A DNA stretch of 55,829 nucleotides from a virus. The stretch covers positions 1-55,829 of IMG/VR virus record IMGVR_UViG_3300017527_000200. One strand, written 5' to 3'. Under the pieces are notes generated by a model, which was not told the DNA's origin, ran no database searches, and worked only from the letters and a program-made list of their open reading frames with translations. Positions 1-10,449 of the stretch are shown in pieces (positions within the stretch are counted from its first letter, which is position 1; each line of letters opens with the position of its first letter). Position numbers and translations under genes: made by a program.

Positions 1-99
1 CATCATCTATCCCAACCAGTGTCTTCATCATCTCTTGAAGCGCATAGGCAAAACTCGACGCTATGGCTAGTCCAGCAGCTCTACGCATGGCAATTGGAC
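1..99. repeat. left copy of 99-bp terminal repeat (circular contig overlap)
   Basis: These 99 bases are identical to the last 99 bases of the window. The giant minus-strand reading frame continues in phase across the junction. This indicates a circular assembly (circularly permuted, or circularised from terminal repeats) of about 55,730 bp. A length of exactly 99 suggests an assembler k-mer overlap rather than a biological terminus. Confidence 0.95.
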
Positions 100-3000
100 G
101 CATACCCGGGGTTTTCATATCCTTTGCCATGTATTTCACGATATTGATGGATGTGCGGATGATCTCAGCCGGGAATGAAACAAACGTACCAGCCAGCGGG
201 AATCTGCGTAGTGATTGCATGGCCTTCCCCACCATTGAATAGGTTGGGTAGGTGTTTCTGATTCTCTCTGCTGCCTCCTTTTTGGCCTCAGTCTCAGACA
301 TCCCAGCATGCTTCATCAGCAACCGTTTTTCATTCTCGAAGCCTATTATTTTCCAAAAATCATCACCATATTGATAGAATTGCCTGGCGTTTTTCAGCAT
401 AAACTCCACTGAAGACACGGCCTTGCCTTTCTTCCCCTTCAGCATGTCCTCTATACGGGAGTCATCCAGCAACCGCATCATCTCGCCGGCATAGGGGGTA
501 TCGTACACAACCCCTAACTGCTTCATTTCCCGAAGATACGCCAGCTTAGATCCTTCGCCCTGCTGTGTGAAATATTCCCTCAATCCTGATAACGATTTGG
601 ACGCATGGGAAATATCGAAATGCCCATTTGCTAAGGTAAAGAACATGGCCGACTGCCAGTTTCTCATGGCAGTAGTTGGGGATAGGATGGTTTTACCGAA
701 CTTCACCATGCCGTTCATCTGGACAATGGTACGATACCAGTTTGCCATTTGCTCTTTGCCAAGAGCATCCCGGAATGCCTGCTCTACTTCAGGGTATGTC
801 CATAGCCCGTTCAGTGGTGCATATGCTTCTGAGCCGTCTGCAGCGAACTGTTTAGTGGCCTCCGGCGGGCGATCAGTCCCTTCAAACAAGAACTCACCCA
901 ATCCGTGCTCACGAACACGATCCAGGAACTTCTGATTCCAGATTAACCGGCCCATCTTGGTAGCAGACTTAGCAAAGCCCATACGTGGATCAGTGTACTC
1001 TCCAAGCAAGGCCCGGATAGCTGGAGCGATCTGCTTCCGTTTCTTGAGTACAGATAGATCCTTGGCCCCTAGCTTGGATTCCTTAATAAAAGATTCCATG
1101 CTGTCATAGGCGGTGCCAGTCTTCACGATCTCATGCATGGTTACTTCAGCCAGCCTTGACGCCTCACCCGGAGTTTCGCCATTCTCTTCATACCTGGCAC
1201 GCAAGTATTCCCTAGCTGTATTCAGGACACCATCAGGAATCCGGCTAAACCAAGCCTTATCATCAAATGCGCGATATGACCGATTAACATATGTGCCAAT
1301 ATTTCCAGCGATGGTTTCTAAGAGTGTAGCTTTTGCCTCTGCTTCCGGTGATCCTTCTTCAGTCAATCGCCGGACATCTTCACTCAGGATGGCGGCATAC
1401 TGCCCTGACAGACGATCCACATACTGCCGCATAGCGTAGATTTCCTGCCGGGCGCCTTCTGGTATTGCTGAATCAACTTCACCGCCCAGCGCCCTTCCTA
1501 GAGCCTCAATGGTGCCAGTATCCAGATCCTCAAACCGCTTACCATAGGCTTTTTTAACTGCCCTCTCCAGTCGCCCCGTCAAATGTCTGACATCAAACTC
1601 AACCACCTCAAACTCTGAGTCACGGGCAACCTTCTCCTTGAACACCGCTTTTGGCAATAATCCACCAGGAGAAAAGTACCGCTTGAGAACCTTCTGGGCC
1701 TTATCCCAGAGCGGCATATCTTCTTCTCTCAGGCGCTGATTCTGTTCCTGAAAAGGATTAGCCTTCTGCTCCCCGCCATCCCCTCTGGCCTTCCGCGAGT
1801 ACTTCGCCTGAATCTCAACATCTTCATCTGAGAAGATTACATAGTTGTAGTTGCCTTCGCCCTTGCCTCTGCTTGTCCCATCCAGATACTTAATCCCGCG
1901 AATACCGAGAGAATGGAGATATTCTGATGCGGCTTTCGCTGATTCGGTTTTTCCTGAAGCTGGATCCCGGTCCACCAACTGCCAATATAGATCACCCATG
2001 GGTACAGTAATCTCACTAGATGGTGTGCTTCTATACATCTGATATTGGGCGTCCAGGGCCTTTGACGAAATGCCAGGATAGAACTTTGCATAATCTTCTT
2101 TTGATATATGGCCCTCGGTCAAAGTGAAAGTGCCACCCTCTAATTTTGATTTTGGTATCTGCCTGATTATCTCCTGTACCTTCTCGCTCTGTTCACTCAG
2201 CGGCTTATCCCACAAAAGGTACTCTTCCTCAGTCGGGGCTAGTTCTACTTGGTAGAGTTTTCCTGGTCGTACAGACAGGTCATTGAGAGATTTACCAGAG
2301 GCGACACGATCCTCAATGATTGATATAAAATTGCTGTAATCGGATGACTCTGACAGTCTCCCTTGATTTTTTAAGGATGATTCAGCCTCTTTTAATTGAT
2401 CAAGCGCATATTCAGCATTATGGCTATACCCGATCTCTTCGGTAAATTCCTGCAAAACATAATCTTTATAGTTTTTATTTTGATCTCCCATCCACTGCTC
2501 AACTAACTCCATATTTGAGTGTATATTCGCATTGCTCAAATTCTCACGATACCACTCAGCCACTTCCCTATTCCCGGCAAAGTACAGGCCGTAGCCATAC
2601 GCCTGTGCGCCCTCACCAGTGCCGATCTTTGATGAATCAAACTTGTTATGGTCATGCTGGGAACCGTGCCAAGCCACCATGTAGGCTGGTACAAACTGGC
2701 CATTCTCTTCCATAAACCCGGTGTAATTGGTTTCTGTGTGCTTTGCGGCCTTGACCAACATGCTTTCCAGCATAGCGTTGTCGAAGTTACCTAAGCCGTG
2801 TCTAGCCAGCCACATGCGGATTTTGGCCACGATCTTACGGACTAGATTAAACTCTGGGTTATTCTCAGCCAGGTGGGCCAGGATTTCCCGGGACTCCTGC
2901 GCTTCATCCAGGGTGTATTCGCCGTTCTCGTCCACGTAATTCTTCTTCAGCTCCGTAACAACAGCATTGATCCGCTTATTGCCCAGGCGCTTCATGTTCT

Positions 3001-6000
3001 GGATCTGTTTGGTCAGCTGGGTAAATGCTTTCTTTCCAAGAAGCGTTTCAAGGCCAAGATGGCCTACAACTTCATGGGCCAGGACGGTTCTGGCATCATC
3101 TTTAGTGATGTTGTCAGCTACCAGATAGACTTTTCCATCCACATAGATGCCGCGCACGTCTTCAGGATGCGTCCCCGGGACTTCGCTTACAGACTGGACT
3201 GTTTTAACTTTGACCCATTTTCCGAGTTTAGAGATTGGCTTTTCAAGCCATTGCTCTACTTGGGATTTAGTGGTGCCGGTAGGTGCCGGCCTTGGCTTAC
3301 GGGAAAAGAACGGTTTACTAGCAGAGCCTAAACTTCGCCCACCCTCAGCCATGCTATTGTAAACGCCGTTATCCTCTCTAATAGAATCCAATACTCGCAA
3401 ATCACTTAAGCGCGTTAAGTAATTGCCCAAATTATCCAAAGCGTTATCATGTTCGCCTTTGCCAAAAGTGATAACGGCAGCAGCATTAGTGCTGTCTAGG
3501 GTCTTGAGAATGCGATTAACCCGGCCCTCTTTGCGTAGAGCCTTCATTTCTTCTGGAGAAAGAGTTAGTACGCCAATAACATGGTGTTTATTGTCTAGCA
3601 ATAAAATGCCGCTCTCGCTATCAATCCCTTGAATATATTGTTTCGTCATTTCTGGCTGTGTAAGCTGCGGTCCCTTATCAACCCGTTTGCGCAACATGCG
3701 CTCAGTAATAGCTAATGACTTTTTGCGAATGCCTGGCTTGGCTTCAACATCTCTTATCTTGTTGCCATTGCTCCCCAAAAGCGAAAGCTGTTTCCCAGTA
3801 CCGGCAATTAGATGCCCGTGGACCCTGATATAACTACCATCCAGTGCGTCAGTAATTCGTTTCGTAATTCTTTGGTCGGCAGATGATGGAGTGGTATCAC
3901 CAGTAGGGTGATTATGCGCAAACCAAACACCCGCTGCGCCTTTAGTAGCGCCAATGGCTGCCGCAAGTTCCACTGGAGAAACATTGGAGGCATCCTTTAC
4001 GCCTTTGGTATGCCGAATTACATTCAATACCTTACCATCCGCATCGGTTACCACGGCCATCATGGTTTCTTGGCCATGCTTACGGATAGGCGCGACCAGA
4101 TGAGCCGCTTCTTCAGGAGTGGTTATTGCTTCAAATGCGGACCGGATTTCTCCGACTTCGACTTGCTTGTAACTGACATTGAAATTATCTTTGCTTTGGG
4201 TGCTTGCTGTTTCACCAGGTACTCCGCTGGGGGCGAATAAGTCCCCTTGTGCTGGGGTAGATGTATCAGGTTCCCGTACTTGGTTGGTGTCTCGCTCATT
4301 TACTTCGTACCCTTCGTAGACCGCTTCTTGTCCCTCTCGGCCAGCTTCTTGTCCAGTGTCTTTTGTAGTTGCGCCGCTGCCTCCCGCATCTCCTGTTTCA
4401 CCTCTGGAGTCCAATCTGGTATGGATGGATCGTAGTAATTCCTTGATTTTTTCTGCGTCTGCATCAGTTATGTCCTTCGCGTCTGTTAGTCTCTGCTCCA
4501 GCGCCTTTACGTCTTTTAGGGCTCCTCTGCCCCCAGAGAAGTGGTCGGTTAGTGTAATCTGTCCAGCGGCACAACCTATGCCTTTTCCCTTGTCGCAAGA
4601 TACACAGTCCCAACCTTTCTTTTTACCTGAGTCGTAAGGGCATACCTTATCTTTAAGCGTAGCAGGGATTTCGTTGATTGTCTCATCAGACGCGCCTAAA
4701 TCCTTAGTACCCATAACAGGTAACACAACTTGCACTCTATCTGCATGGGTGGTTAGAAGATCTTCCTCAGCTCCCCCATTCAGGTTCACAGCTAATGGGA
4801 GGGTATTACCCTCAACTATGTCCACGTTGGACCCGTCAACTGAAAGCATGAGCGCGTTTCTGGAATCAATTTGGCTAAGGAGTTCTGGCTTCTTGGAGAA
4901 AACGTGTAGGCGTACGTTGTACCTATTTAACTGCTTCATAAACTCCACATGCTTAGGAGTTATATCGCCTATATCAAACATTCTAAGCATGGTGGTGCGC
5001 CAAGCGCGTCCAGCTCCATAGGCTTTTGATGATCCACTACGGGCGGTTTTGAATTGCTTGAATGTTATAGAAGCTGCCTTCTTCGGGTTTTCCTGTACCA
5101 AGAGGTCCACCAACTCAGCCTTAGCCTTAGCGTTAGGCCATAAGTGCATGCCTGCGCATGCGTAGCAGAATTTGGCGCAGTCCTTCGATGGTTTGCAGTT
5201 TATTAGTGATGAATTAACAGCGTTCACAGGTTTGGACGCATGGCCAATCATACCTGTACGTTTCACGTACTCCCAGGCACCGTCCATCCCATTCTCAGCC
5301 AGCTCCTTCGCTAAGGTGCCGTTGTTACGAAGAGCTAGTGCCTTTTCTGGCTTTAGCTTTCCGCTTATAACATCCAGTATCTCCTGCCTGTATATAAGAC
5401 TCCGCATAGTCTCTCTGGCCCACGGTGTCCCTTTGTGTTCTTTCAGTAGATCCTTTAGCTCCTGGGTAGCGAACTTTCTCCAATGGCCTTTCCGTATTCT
5501 CTCGTTTACATGGGTGGTAGCAATACCATTCTCGTAGTCCTGGCTTTTCCTCTCCTCCACTCCTTGCTCTGGCTCTGCTGCAGCCTCGTTAAGGTATTCG
5601 ACTGATAGCCTAGTCCCTTCTTTAACCTCAAACATATCCGCTTCTAATGTACCCCCACTAGCAAACAGATCATCACCCGACTGGGCTTCGGCAGGACGCT
5701 CCCCAGCCGGTGAGCGCTTCTCGTCTTTCTCTTGGGATAGGTCGGCCGCGGCCTGGGTAGTGGTTGTATCATCTCCCAGGAGGTCAGTAGTTTTCTCCAG
5801 GGCAAAGGAAGAGTCGATCATACCTTGTTCTTCCTGATATATTTTCGCTGCTTCTACTTGAACCTCATCCCAGAACTTCCCATCCCTGGATCTGCCTTTT
5901 TGACGTGGCCCGCCATAGTATTTTCCTTCGGCCTTTAGACTTTGTATCTTATTCCCAGCCATTTGCCGCATAGCTTGAGCTTTCACCCATGGCTTGTCAG

Positions 6001-9000
6001 CATGTTCTGGATCTACCCTTGAAGCATCAAAGGTTCCTACGTTGTCTCTTGCCCATCTTGCACCCCCAGAAACAGAAACCCCACTCTCTGGCAGGGCCTC
6101 TTTTGGCGCAGTTTTTTCACTCAGCATGGACTCACTAACATTAAGCACCTGCTCAAGCGCGTTAACATGCCCAGCTTTTGCCTTTGGGATATTCAACAGT
6201 TTACGGATGATATCAACGAAAGCATCCCAGGCAGTTGTAGTCTCACCTTTTACTCCAACGTCACTCACCTTAATCTCTATCTCTTTAAGGCGGTTTTGAA
6301 ATGACTCATTGGAGAAAACTTCAGCAATAAACTCCTCTACATTAGTAAATCCGTACTCATCCCTGGCATCTAGCCCCGTCTGATCCATGATGAGTTTGCG
6401 CAAAGCGTCTAACTGGTTTCTTACTTCGCTTCCGCCCACCCACGTTTCATTAGCGGCAGCATGTATTGTCTCATGCATAAGAGTATGAGTAAGCGTAATT
6501 TTATGGGCCGTTGATTCAATGAAGGGCCTCATATTTACCATGATGTACGCTTTACTTCCTTTCTCACTGCTGACATATACGCCTAGTTCACCTTTCCGCT
6601 CCCTCATCTCTGTCTGAGTCATTGGCCGAATAGCTATATTTAGATTCAGAGCGCGAATCATTTTTGCTATGTGTTTTATGATCGGATTACTGGTTTTCGC
6701 AATAATTACATTTAGTACATCGTTTATCGTGGCTGAACTATCCTTTTCCATCACAAGGTCTATGAGAGCATCATCTACTGCATTACTACTTTCTTTTTCT
6801 CCTGCCGCCTGGCTCTCTGTCTTTTTCTCTGCTTGCTCTTTCGCTTCAAGTGGTTTCTCCTGTGTCTCTCGAATAATTTCCCGCTGAAAACGCACATGAT
6901 TTGCGTTTCTTTTCATCGTTCCATGCCGAATCACTACACTATCTGAAACTTCTTCTGTGTTCTCAATAGTGAAACTGTAGGCCCCTTCAGAGCGCCGGCC
7001 GTGTTCTGCGCCGTACTTCTTTAGCTTATCCATCATGTGCTTAGGCAGGTTGCCGGTAAATATCCATGATTCAACTTCAGCGCCATCTTCAGTAGATGTT
7101 GCACGCTCTGCTTTGTCCATCAGCCATTTAATAGCTGGTTGGTTTAATGCAGATTCATGTTTTGATTGATCAGCAACCTCCTCTTTCTTCTCTTTTGGCG
7201 CTATCTCTTTGGTTTTGCTGGGTTCTTTTGATTGACGAGTAATTGATTCCAACGCACCACGAACACTCTCAGCTTGATTCTTCCCAAACCGCAGCCCATC
7301 ACGCATAGGCAGGCCCTTGACCTCGATGCCGGCCTCTTTCAGCTTGGCTCGAATAGCCTCTTTGTCACCCTTTACGATAATGCCGTCATTTTTGGCTGGG
7401 GTGATTTCAAAGGCTCCACGTGATTCCTTGAATGCTTGTTGGATTTCTTCGTACAGCCGATCAATCGCACGGTTTCCAGGAATAGATTGATCAGCGCCTT
7501 CTATCCTTGGCCATAACTCGTTAAGGAGGTTTTCAAGATGATCTGGGTTGGTTTTATTATTCTCGAAATCAGCTCGTATATCACGCATGCCGCGCTCAGA
7601 CTTGCTTTTTGACTCCCCCTTTTTAGGTTGCTGATCGCGTTTCTTTTTCCCTTCTCTGGACCGTCTATCCCTTTCGGCAAATAATGGATCAGTCTTTACA
7701 GCCTCATATTCACGCCCGGTATCACTGCGATCAGTAAAAACTAGCCCAGCCTTACGCAAAGCCTGCTGTTCTTCAGGTGTAAAAATGTTTAACGGCGCTG
7801 AAAAAGTATCGCCGTAATCTGCTGCAGCAACCAATGCACCATCTGGTACTTTTTTGGCTGTTTTTTCTGCTATAGCATCGGTCTTTTTAGTCCGCCGATT
7901 GATAACATATTCATTCAACTCTTCATTGCGAGCGCCTATTTCCCCTCGCATGGTTTCATACTGCTCCCAATACGGATCAAGTGATGGGTCATTACCATCT
8001 ACACCAGAATCAATAGCTTCATTGATATATTTCTCTTTAAAGTCAATTAGTTCTTTTTCTAACGCATTAAGTTCTGCCGTCTTTTTAACAAACCATGGGT
8101 CAGACGCAACAATTTTTGCTGACTCAACCTTAGAAACAGAAACCCCACTCTCTGGCAGGGCCTCTTTAGGTATTTGTGGAAGATCGAATGGCTTCCCGAG
8201 TGGGGCTATTGTGGTTTTTGCTGGCGCTTCACCGGTTTGCGCCCCTCCTTCTTGTCCTGTCTCCACTTGTCCAGCACGCTCTTGGTCTCCTGGTTTGACT
8301 GCTGTTTCTGTTTGTTCTGCATTTACCTCTCCATACATGCGCCGATCGAGTTCCAGCATTACAGCCATGGGATCAGCGTTTTCAGTCTGAATTATTACGC
8401 GCTCTACTTCATCATAGCCCAGTTTCTGCTCGGCTTCCTCGATGATTTCGCGCAGTTGACGCTGCTGAATGTTCCATGTCTCATCATAAGCATCCTCCAT
8501 GAAGTTCTCACCGGTAACACTTTCCACCGGTGTACCAAAACCCGCCTCACGCATTCTGCGGTGCGATTCAAGCTTGTCCCGGGCAAAGTCCATGCTGTCT
8601 GGACTTGTGCGCTCTCCAGTAACCTCGTCCAGCATAGTGGTGACAATGCGCTGCTCACCTACTCCCAGCTTCTTACCGGCTAGGGCTTTCTCTACGGTCT
8701 TCTGTACTTTCTCTACTGTAGGCTTGTTCTCGGACCACTCCTTGAACCAGGCAGGGTTGATAGAAGGAAGTTTCCCTTTAACTTTTCCGTTTTCGTCATA
8801 CAACACCCCCAGGCCGCCACCCTTAGTCAAATCGCCGGCCATGGACTCAAGAGCCGCACGATGGCCTGCACGCTTCATGCGTGGATCCGTGAAGTTCTCA
8901 GGTAGCTTTACATCCCTCAGTTCGTCCTGAAGGGCGCCTATGCGCTCGTCCTGGTCTATTCGGCGATCTGCTTGTTGCTGAGTTTCAATATCAGTCGGGA

Positions 9001-10438
9001 GTGGTGCCGGGCCCTCTGGCACATAATCAATACCACCTTCGTATTGAGGCAAGCCAGCTGTAGCGCCCAACTCGGTACCAGGCTCCTGGATTGGGGGCCC
9101 AGCATAGTCGTATTCAATAGTTTCAGGACGTTGAGCGATCTGCTCTTGGGTAGGAATTGGCGGCCCTTCCACTGTAGGCGCCGGCTCTGTAAGTCCAGCA
9201 TCTGGATCTAGCTCACCCAGGATACCGCCAACTTGGGGGAGGCGTTCTTCGGTAGGTTGCTCTTTCTTAGGGTCTGGACTTGGCGCCTCTTTACCGCCGC
9301 TGAAAGGAGTGGCGATAATACCACCTGTCAGACCACCAAGAACGCCGCCCTCAGCCATGGCGCCGCCGATACCCTTTTCTGGATCAATAGATGGGTCGCC
9401 ATACTCTCGCACGGCCTCTTGAGAGAAATAATGCTCTGCGCCAGACTGCGGGGTTTCCTGCGCAGCCTCACCAGCAAAGCCTTTTACAAATCGTTTTGCA
9501 ACACCGCCCTTCATGCCGGCGCTAAATACCTTATCCCACATCGGGCCAACACCAGCACCAAACAGGAAGGTAAACGGCGCTACGTTAGCAGCGGCGTCAC
9601 TTGCTGCCTGCTCGGTAGTTTGCTGCCTGGCTTGGGCAAATGCTTGGCCATGGTCCATGCCCTGATCAAGAAGGGCTTGGTAATTCCGCTGGAATGGCTC
9701 TGTCTCTGCAATTGTCTCATCCGGCAGACGCTGCATCATGTCACGCACATCAATAGCGACACTGCCAGCAGTTACTGCGGTCTCTGCTGCACCATACCCC
9801 GCCATTGCCGCAACTCGGTTTGCTGCCTTAGTCTTCCTGGCCGCTGCTTCTGCAGCTGTTTTCTTTGCGACTTGCTTGTTTATCCCTTGAGCAACCAAAT
9901 CATCAACATGCTTTGCAGTCTGCTTGGCTATGGCCTGACCGGCAATCATCTTGCCGCCCTTGGTTATTGCTCCACCAGGTAACAACATATCTATTTGCAT
10001 ACCAGCGGTCTGGGCAAGTTTGCCAAGCCAGCTCTGCCAGTCTGTAGCGCCTTCGCCCAGGCTTACATCATACCAATCATCCCCGCCCTTGAAGAGTTCC
10101 TTCTCCATGGACTTCTTGAAGTCTGGGGACATGGTTTCGTATTGTTGGGCTTCTCTACCTGCTGCCCAGTCCCGGACACCTTCGCCAGCACCAAATAACT
10201 GCTCTGACGTTTCGGCTATACCCTTGATGCCACCATAGACGCCTCCCTGGAAAGCATCAACAACATTGCCAAAAGTGCCTTGATCTTCTGGTTGCACCGG
10301 ATAATTGGCCTGCAGTCCGTAACCAGTAGGCTTGACAGTTTGAGTCTGAGGCGCGACCGGCGCAGCATCCCACCAATTTTCTTCAGGAGCAACCGACTCT
10401 TCCGCTAATGGAGCGGATTCCCACCATTGTTTTGCCAT
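1..10438 (-). CDS. giant polyvalent virion protein, N-terminal 3,479 residues (continues across the circle junction)
   Basis: The frame is open from the ATG at 10438 to the left edge and continues at the right end to a stop at 54832, giving about 3,778 residues. Visible parts, in order: an N-terminal Trp-rich tail (MAKQWWES) and Gly/Ala-rich hydrophobic stretches; a metalloprotease-like HETIH (~1322-1326); a Cys-rich Gp88-like region with CKPSKDCAKFCYAC (~1748) and a distal Cys cluster to ~1945; a RadC/JAB-type domain with HNHPTGD (~2175); a second HExxH, HEVVGH (~2455-2460); an ADP-ribosyltransferase-like domain of polyvalent proteins (~2587-2870, ending YNYVIFSDEDV); and a C-terminal helical region typical of large polyvalent proteins. 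Phage proteins of this kind are usually carried in the virion and ejected with the DNA to modify host functions. It is the last gene of the leftward late operon, 11 bp after the preceding virion protein. The individual enzyme activities are inferred from motifs only. Confidence 0.9.
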   Translation of the reverse strand, partial: MAKQWWESAPLAEESVAPEENWWDAAPVAPQTQTVKPTGYGLQANYPVQPEDQGTFGNVVDAFQGGVYGGIKGIAETSEQLFGAGEGVRDWAAGREAQQYETMSPDFKKSMEKELFKGGDDWYDVSLGEGATDWQSWLGKLAQTAGMQIDMLLPGGAITKGGKMIAGQAIAKQTAKHVDDLVAQGINKQVAKKTAAEAAARKTKAANRVAAMAGYGAAETAVTAGSVAIDVRDMMQRLPDETIAETEPFQRNYQALLDQGMDHGQAFAQARQQTTEQAASDAAANVAPFTFLFGAGVGPMWDKVFSAGMKGGVAKRFVKGFAGEAAQETPQSGAEHYFSQEAVREYGDPSIDPEKGIGGAMAEGGVLGGLTGGIIATPFSGGKEAPSPDPKKEQPTEERLPQVGGILGELDPDAGLTEPAPTVEGPPIPTQEQIAQRPETIEYDYAGPPIQEPGTELGATAGLPQYEGGIDYVPEGPAPLPTDIETQQQADRRIDQDERIGALQDELRDVKLPENFTDPRMKRAGHRAALESMAGDLTKGGGLGVLYDENGKVKGKLPSINPAWFKEWSENKPTVEKVQKTVEKALAGKKLGVGEQRIVTTMLDEVTGERTSPDSMDFARDKLESHRRMREAGFGTPVESVTGENFMEDAYDETWNIQQRQLREIIEEAEQKLGYDEVERVIIQTENADPMAVMLELDRRMYGEVNAEQTETAVKPGDQERAGQVETGQEGGAQTGEAPAKTTIAPLGKPFDLPQIPKEALPESGVSVSKVESAKIVASDPWFVKKTAELNALEKELIDFKEKYINEAIDSGVDGNDPSLDPYWEQYETMRGEIGARNEELNEYVINRRTKKTDAIAEKTAKKVPDGALVAAADYGDTFSAPLNIFTPEEQQALRKAGLVFTDRSDTGREYEAVKTDPLFAERDRRSREGKKKRDQQPKKGESKSKSERGMRDIRADFENNKTNPDHLENLLNELWPRIEGADQSIPGNRAIDRLYEEIQQAFKESRGAFEITPAKNDGIIVKGDKEAIRAKLKEAGIEVKGLPMRDGLRFGKNQAESVRGALESITRQSKEPSKTKEIAPKEKKEEVADQSKHESALNQPAIKWLMDKAERATSTEDGAEVESWIFTGNLPKHMMDKLKKYGAEHGRRSEGAYSFTIENTEEVSDSVVIRHGTMKRNANHVRFQREIIRETQEKPLEAKEQAEKKTESQAAGEKESSNAVDDALIDLVMEKDSSATINDVLNVIIAKTSNPIIKHIAKMIRALNLNIAIRPMTQTEMRERKGELGVYVSSEKGSKAYIMVNMRPFIESTAHKITLTHTLMHETIHAAANETWVGGSEVRNQLDALRKLIMDQTGLDARDEYGFTNVEEFIAEVFSNESFQNRLKEIEIKVSDVGVKGETTTAWDAFVDIIRKLLNIPKAKAGHVNALEQVLNVSESMLSEKTAPKEALPESGVSVSGGARWARDNVGTFDASRVDPEHADKPWVKAQAMRQMAGNKIQSLKAEGKYYGGPRQKGRSRDGKFWDEVQVEAAKIYQEEQGMIDSSFALEKTTDLLGDDTTTTQAAADLSQEKDEKRSPAGERPAEAQSGDDLFASGGTLEADMFEVKEGTRLSVEYLNEAAAEPEQGVEERKSQDYENGIATTHVNERIRKGHWRKFATQELKDLLKEHKGTPWARETMRSLIYRQEILDVISGKLKPEKALALRNNGTLAKELAENGMDGAWEYVKRTGMIGHASKPVNAVNSSLINCKPSKDCAKFCYACAGMHLWPNAKAKAELVDLLVQENPKKAASITFKQFKTARSGSSKAYGAGRAWRTTMLRMFDIGDITPKHVEFMKQLNRYNVRLHVFSKKPELLSQIDSRNALMLSVDGSNVDIVEGNTLPLAVNLNGGAEEDLLTTHADRVQVVLPVMGTKDLGASDETINEIPATLKDKVCPYDSGKKKGWDCVSCDKGKGIGCAAGQITLTDHFSGGRGALKDVKALEQRLTDAKDITDADAEKIKELLRSIHTRLDSRGETGDAGGSGATTKDTGQEAGREGQEAVYEGYEVNERDTNQVREPDTSTPAQGDLFAPSGVPGETASTQSKDNFNVSYKQVEVGEIRSAFEAITTPEEAAHLVAPIRKHGQETMMAVVTDADGKVLNVIRHTKGVKDASNVSPVELAAAIGATKGAAGVWFAHNHPTGDTTPSSADQRITKRITDALDGSYIRVHGHLIAGTGKQLSLLGSNGNKIRDVEAKPGIRKKSLAITERMLRKRVDKGPQLTQPEMTKQYIQGIDSESGILLLDNKHHVIGVLTLSPEEMKALRKEGRVNRILKTLDSTNAAAVITFGKGEHDNALDNLGNYLTRLSDLRVLDSIREDNGVYNSMAEGGRSLGSASKPFFSRKPRPAPTGTTKSQVEQWLEKPISKLGKWVKVKTVQSVSEVPGTHPEDVRGIYVDGKVYLVADNITKDDARTVLAHEVVGHLGLETLLGKKAFTQLTKQIQNMKRLGNKRINAVVTELKKNYVDENGEYTLDEAQESREILAHLAENNPEFNLVRKIVAKIRMWLARHGLGNFDNAMLESMLVKAAKHTETNYTGFMEENGQFVPAYMVAWHGSQHDHNKFDSSKIGTGEGAQAYGYGLYFAGNREVAEWYRENLSNANIHSNMELVEQWMGDQNKNYKDYVLQEFTEEIGYSHNAEYALDQLKEAESSLKNQGRLSESSDYSNFISIIEDRVASGKSLNDLSVRPGKLYQVELAPTEEEYLLWDKPLSEQSEKVQEIIRQIPKSKLEGGTFTLTEGHISKEDYAKFYPGISSKALDAQYQMYRSTPSSEITVPMGDLYWQLVDRDPASGKTESAKAASEYLHSLGIRGIKYLDGTSRGKGEGNYNYVIFSDEDVEIQAKYSRKARGDGGEQKANPFQEQNQRLREEDMPLWDKAQKVLKRYFSPGGLLPKAVFKEKVARDSEFEVVEFDVRHLTGRLERAVKKAYGKRFEDLDTGTIEALGRALGGEVDSAIPEGARQEIYAMRQYVDRLSGQYAAILSEDVRRLTEEGSPEAEAKATLLETIAGNIGTYVNRSYRAFDDKAWFSRIPDGVLNTAREYLRARYEENGETPGEASRLAEVTMHEIVKTGTAYDSMESFIKESKLGAKDLSVLKKRKQIAPAIRALLGEYTDPRMGFAKSATKMGRLIWNQKFLDRVREHGLGEFLFEGTDRPPEATKQFAADGSEAYAPLNGLWTYPEVEQAFRDALGKEQMANWYRTIVQMNGMVKFGKTILSPTTAMRNWQSAMFFTLANGHFDISHASKSLSGLREYFTQQGEGSKLAYLREMKQLGVVYDTPYAGEMMRLLDDSRIEDMLKGKKGKAVSSVEFMLKNARQFYQYGDDFWKIIGFENEKRLLMKHAGMSETEAKKEAAERIRNTYPTYSMVGKAMQSLRRFPLAGTFVSFPAEIIRTSINIVKYMAKDMKTPGMRPIAMRRAAGLAIASSFAYALQEMMKTLVGIDD
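6068..6103. repeat. 36-bp direct repeat inside the giant gene, copy 1
   Basis: Exact 36-bp match to 8132-8167. The copies are 2,064 bp apart (688 codons), so both are read in the same frame and encode the peptide ALPESGVSVS. They flank the segment that contains the first HExxH motif, so they may mark a duplicated linker or a recombination boundary between modules. Confidence 0.85.
8132..8167. repeat. 36-bp direct repeat inside the giant gene, copy 2
   Basis: Second exact copy of the 36-bp sequence at 6068-6103. It is in the same reading frame and encodes the same ALPESGVSVS linker peptide. Confidence 0.85.
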
Positions 10439-10449
10439 GAATTACCTAC

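Noticed and set aside
8404-8658. Short frames on the strand of the giant gene
   Set aside because: Out-of-frame shadows inside the continuous giant reading frame.
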